Source: Buchananella hordeovulneris
GTDB lineage: Bacteria; Actinomycetota; Actinomycetes; Actinomycetales; Actinomycetaceae
DNA: 64,000 nt
Assembly (NCBI RefSeq): GCF_001907235.1
Contig: NZ_MQVS01000001.1
Location: 62,001-126,000 of the forward strand
Direction: 5' to 3'
Position 1 is the first letter of the stretch. Every line of letters starts with the position of its first letter. The notes under the pieces were generated by a model that made no database searches, was not told the DNA's origin, and was given only the letters and a program-made list of their open reading frames with translations. The position numbers and the translations under genes are program-made. Shown in pieces: positions 61,978 through 64,000 of the stretch.

Positions 61978-62877
61978 GTGCATCAGATAGCTCTCACGCG
62001 GGGCCAGGAACTGGCCCGGCAGCTGGGTCTACCCCCCGGGCGTACGGCGCTGTTGGGGGTAGTAAACACGACGCCAGATTCGTTTTCTGACGGGGGCCAG
62101 TTTCTGGACAGCTCTGCCGCCATCGACCACGCGCGCAACCTGCTGGGGGCGGGCGCGGACATCGTCGATGTCGGTGGCTATTCCACTCGACCGGGAGCTG
62201 CGCCGGTTCCGCCGACGGAGGAGGCGGCCCGCATCCTGCCGGTAGTGCGGGCTTTGGCTGCCGACGGGGTCGTCGTGTCGGTGGACACCTTCCGTTCCGA
62301 CGTGGCGCGCGCCGCAATCAAGGCGGGCGCTCGCATCATCAACGACGTCTCGGGCACGCACGCCGATCCGGCGATGGCCGAGGTGGTGGCGGACGCGGGT
62401 GTGGTCTACATCTGTCAGCATTGGCGCGGCACCCCCGAGACGATGGATTCGTTGGCCACCTACACTGACCTGCTTGGGCAGGTGCGAGACGAGTTGGCTT
62501 CCCGCCTGACGGCCCTGGAGCGTGCGGGGGTTGCCGCCGACAAGGTGGTAGTCGACCCCGGCCTGGGGTTCGCCAAGGATGCTGACCAGTCCTGGCAGGT
62601 GGCCGCCCACTGGGAGTTTTTTGCCGAACTCGGCCACCCGGTGTTGCTCGGGGCCTCGCGCAAACGCATGCTCGCGGCCGTCCTGGGGGAGGGCGGTCAG
62701 CGCCCGGCCCGGGACCGCGACGTGGCCACGGCCGCGTTTACCGCCTTGGCGGCCGCTAGCGGCGTGTGGGGGGTGCGCGTGCACGACGTCGCCGCCAGCG
62801 CGGATGCCCGAGCCGTGGGGGCCCGGTGGCGCCAGGCGCGCCAAACGTCAGATACACAGGAAAGTAACGCACACTAG
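61978..62877 (+). CDS. folP: Dihydropteroate synthase
   Basis: 299 residues from GTG 61978. It joins p-aminobenzoate with hydroxymethyl-dihydropterin diphosphate. Motifs: LLGVVNTTPDSFSDGGQF, DVGGYSTRPGAAPVP, SVDTFRSDVARAAI, and the C-terminal LLGASRKRML and VRVHDVAASADA. The TIM-barrel enzyme is cytosolic. Some actinobacteria have a second non-functional paralogue; this copy keeps the key motifs. Likely leaderless. Confidence 0.97.
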   Translation: MHQIALTRGQELARQLGLPPGRTALLGVVNTTPDSFSDGGQFLDSSAAIDHARNLLGAGADIVDVGGYSTRPGAAPVPPTEEAARILPVVRALAADGVVVSVDTFRSDVARAAIKAGARIINDVSGTHADPAMAEVVADAGVVYICQHWRGTPETMDSLATYTDLLGQVRDELASRLTALERAGVAADKVVVDPGLGFAKDADQSWQVAAHWEFFAELGHPVLLGASRKRMLAAVLGEGGQRPARDRDVATAAFTALAAASGVWGVRVHDVAASADARAVGARWRQARQTSDTQESNAH

Positions 62878-62909
62878 AACTCAAAGCCCTTGTGGAATAG
62901 GAGCGAGAC

Positions 62910-64000
62910 ATGACTGATCGCATTACCCTGACGGGGCTGAGTGCCCACGGTTACCACGGCGTGCTGGAGCAGGAACGCGAGGAAGGGCAGACCTTCACCG
63001 CTGATGTCGTGCTGGAGGTGGATTCGCGGGCCGCGGCCGGCTCGGACGACATCGCTGCCGCGGTATCGTACGCCGAGGTCGCAGAGCGGGTGGTGGCGGT
63101 GCTGGCAGGTTCACCGGTGAACCTGATCGAAACGCTTGCGGCCCGCATCGCGGCGGTGGTCCTCGCTGATGAGCGAGTGCAGGCCGTGGAAGTGACGGTA
63201 CACAAACCGCAGGCCCCCTTGAATGTGCCGTTTGGTGATGTGTCGGTGACCATTCGGCGACCACTGGAGGCACCAGCCGCGACCGTCCTGCCGACGGCAG
63301 GCGACCAGCTGGCGGAAAAAGCGCCCGCCGCCCAAGCGGAGGGTGGCGGGACCGGCGCGGAGGAGCCCGCGCCCAGTCGCGCCCCTGCCGCAGCCAGCAC
63401 CGTCTGGCCGGCCTCGGAGGCGCCCCCCGCCCCAGCTTCGCTCTATGAGGCAGCGGCGGCCAGTCCGGCCGCCCCGTTCGATAACTCGCCCGCGTTGCGC
63501 TCCATGGTTTTGTCCCTGGGGGCAAATCTTGGCGACACGGTGGCGACCCTGGACGCGGCGGTGGCGGACATCGCCGACCTGGAAGGGGTGCAGGTCATCG
63601 GGGTCTCGCCCCTGGTGGTGACCGCCCCGGTCTTGGAGTACGGGCAGGCACCCCAGGATGACTACCGCAACATCGTCGTTACCGGCACCACCACGCTCGC
63701 GCCCCTGGCGCTGCTGGATGCGTTGCAGGAGGTCGAGGAGTGGTACGGCCGGGAGCGGCGGGACAGATGGGGGCCGCGAACCCTGGACATCGACATCATT
63801 GAGTTGGGAGGGCTGCAGCAGTCCAACGAGCGTTTGACTTTGCCGCACCCACGCGCCCACTCCCGCGCCTTCGTGTTGTATCCGTGGGCGCTGCTGGACC
63901 CGAGCGCCCACCTGGCGGGCATCAGCGCCTCGGTATCGCATCTGGCTGACACCGCCAGCGATCGTGGCGGCGTGCGCGAGGTGCACGACCGGTGGCGCTC
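62910..64000 (+). CDS. folBK: Fused dihydroneopterin aldolase - HPPK (FolB-FolK), 3' end beyond the window
   Basis: The frame from ATG 62910 (TAGGAGC upstream) stays open to the right edge, at least 363 codons. Residues 1-120 are dihydroneopterin aldolase (ITLTGLSAHGYHGVLEQE, the catalytic Lys in VHKPQAPLNVPFGD). A linker of about 75 residues rich in Ala, Pro and Glu follows. From about 200 comes HPPK (MVLSLGANLGDTVATLDAAV, RDRWGPRTLDIDIIELGG, LPHPRAHSRAFVLYPW). It makes the diphosphate substrate used by FolP upstream. The fusion puts two consecutive pathway steps in one chain. Only the last residues are missing. Confidence 0.95.
   Translation, partial: MTDRITLTGLSAHGYHGVLEQEREEGQTFTADVVLEVDSRAAAGSDDIAAAVSYAEVAERVVAVLAGSPVNLIETLAARIAAVVLADERVQAVEVTVHKPQAPLNVPFGDVSVTIRRPLEAPAATVLPTAGDQLAEKAPAAQAEGGGTGAEEPAPSRAPAAASTVWPASEAPPAPASLYEAAAASPAAPFDNSPALRSMVLSLGANLGDTVATLDAAVADIADLEGVQVIGVSPLVVTAPVLEYGQAPQDDYRNIVVTGTTTLAPLALLDALQEVEEWYGRERRDRWGPRTLDIDIIELGGLQQSNERLTLPHPRAHSRAFVLYPWALLDPSAHLAGISASVSHLADTASDRGGVREVHDRWR

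Overview
The window is high-GC actinobacterial chromosome. The fused ATPase EccC, EccB, EccD and mycosin of an ESX-type (type VII) secretion system, two WXG100 proteins, a DUF4349 lipoprotein, a RipA-like NlpC/P60 hydrolase, GTG/TTG starts and leaderless genes with a TAGGNT -10 box fit an Actinomyces-like member of the Actinomycetota. The genus is inferred; no rRNA is present.

Layout. 1-4.6 kb (minus): a module of one small helical protein, one 898-residue WXG-like protein and two or three lipoproteins. 4.6-5.2 kb: an intergenic repeat element. 5.2-15.5 kb: housekeeping genes, namely tRNA-Lys, Pit phosphate transporter with its DUF47 partner, a nitrobindin-like protein, a YgfZ-like protein, Dtd, ClpC and a DUF4349 lipoprotein. 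15.6-30 kb: the type VII core (mycosin, eccB, eccD; two WXG100 genes; a proline-rich RDD-like protein; a second EccD-like gene; eccC) followed by a PPE/Esp-like substrate pair. 30.3-36.9 kb: an AT-richer accessory island with three tandem paralogous lipoproteins, two paralogous proteins of 482 and 480 residues, a small membrane protein and an internally deleted IS30-type transposase. 37.3-47.5 kb: pyruvate phosphate dikinase, an FAD/Fe-S D-lactate-type dehydrogenase and three unknown genes. 47.7-50.3 kb (minus): another small-protein / DUF1023 hydrolase / lipoprotein module. 50.5-53.1 kb: metX-metY. 53.4-54.8 kb: NlpC/P60 protein. 54.8-55.5 kb: second copy of the repeat element. 55.5-64 kb: ppa, then dacB-tilS-hpt-ftsH-folE-folP-folBK, running off the right edge.

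How it fits together. The secretion core has an EccC with three ATPase domains and two different EccD-type membrane proteins, but no recognisable EccE, EccA or EspG here. Around it lie several clusters that look like cargo modules: a short helical protein, a longer WXG/LXG-like or hydrolase protein, and lipoproteins. Three proteins near the core end in almost the same C-terminal pentapeptide, which resembles the YxxxD/E export signal. Together these suggest a family of type VII cargo proteins with surface lipoprotein partners. That role is inference; the gene order and motifs are seen directly.

The other unexplained structure is a dispersed intergenic element of several hundred bases, present at about 4.7-5.0 kb and 55.0-55.44 kb. 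It is built of inverted and direct arrays of a 19-bp unit around a conserved centre.
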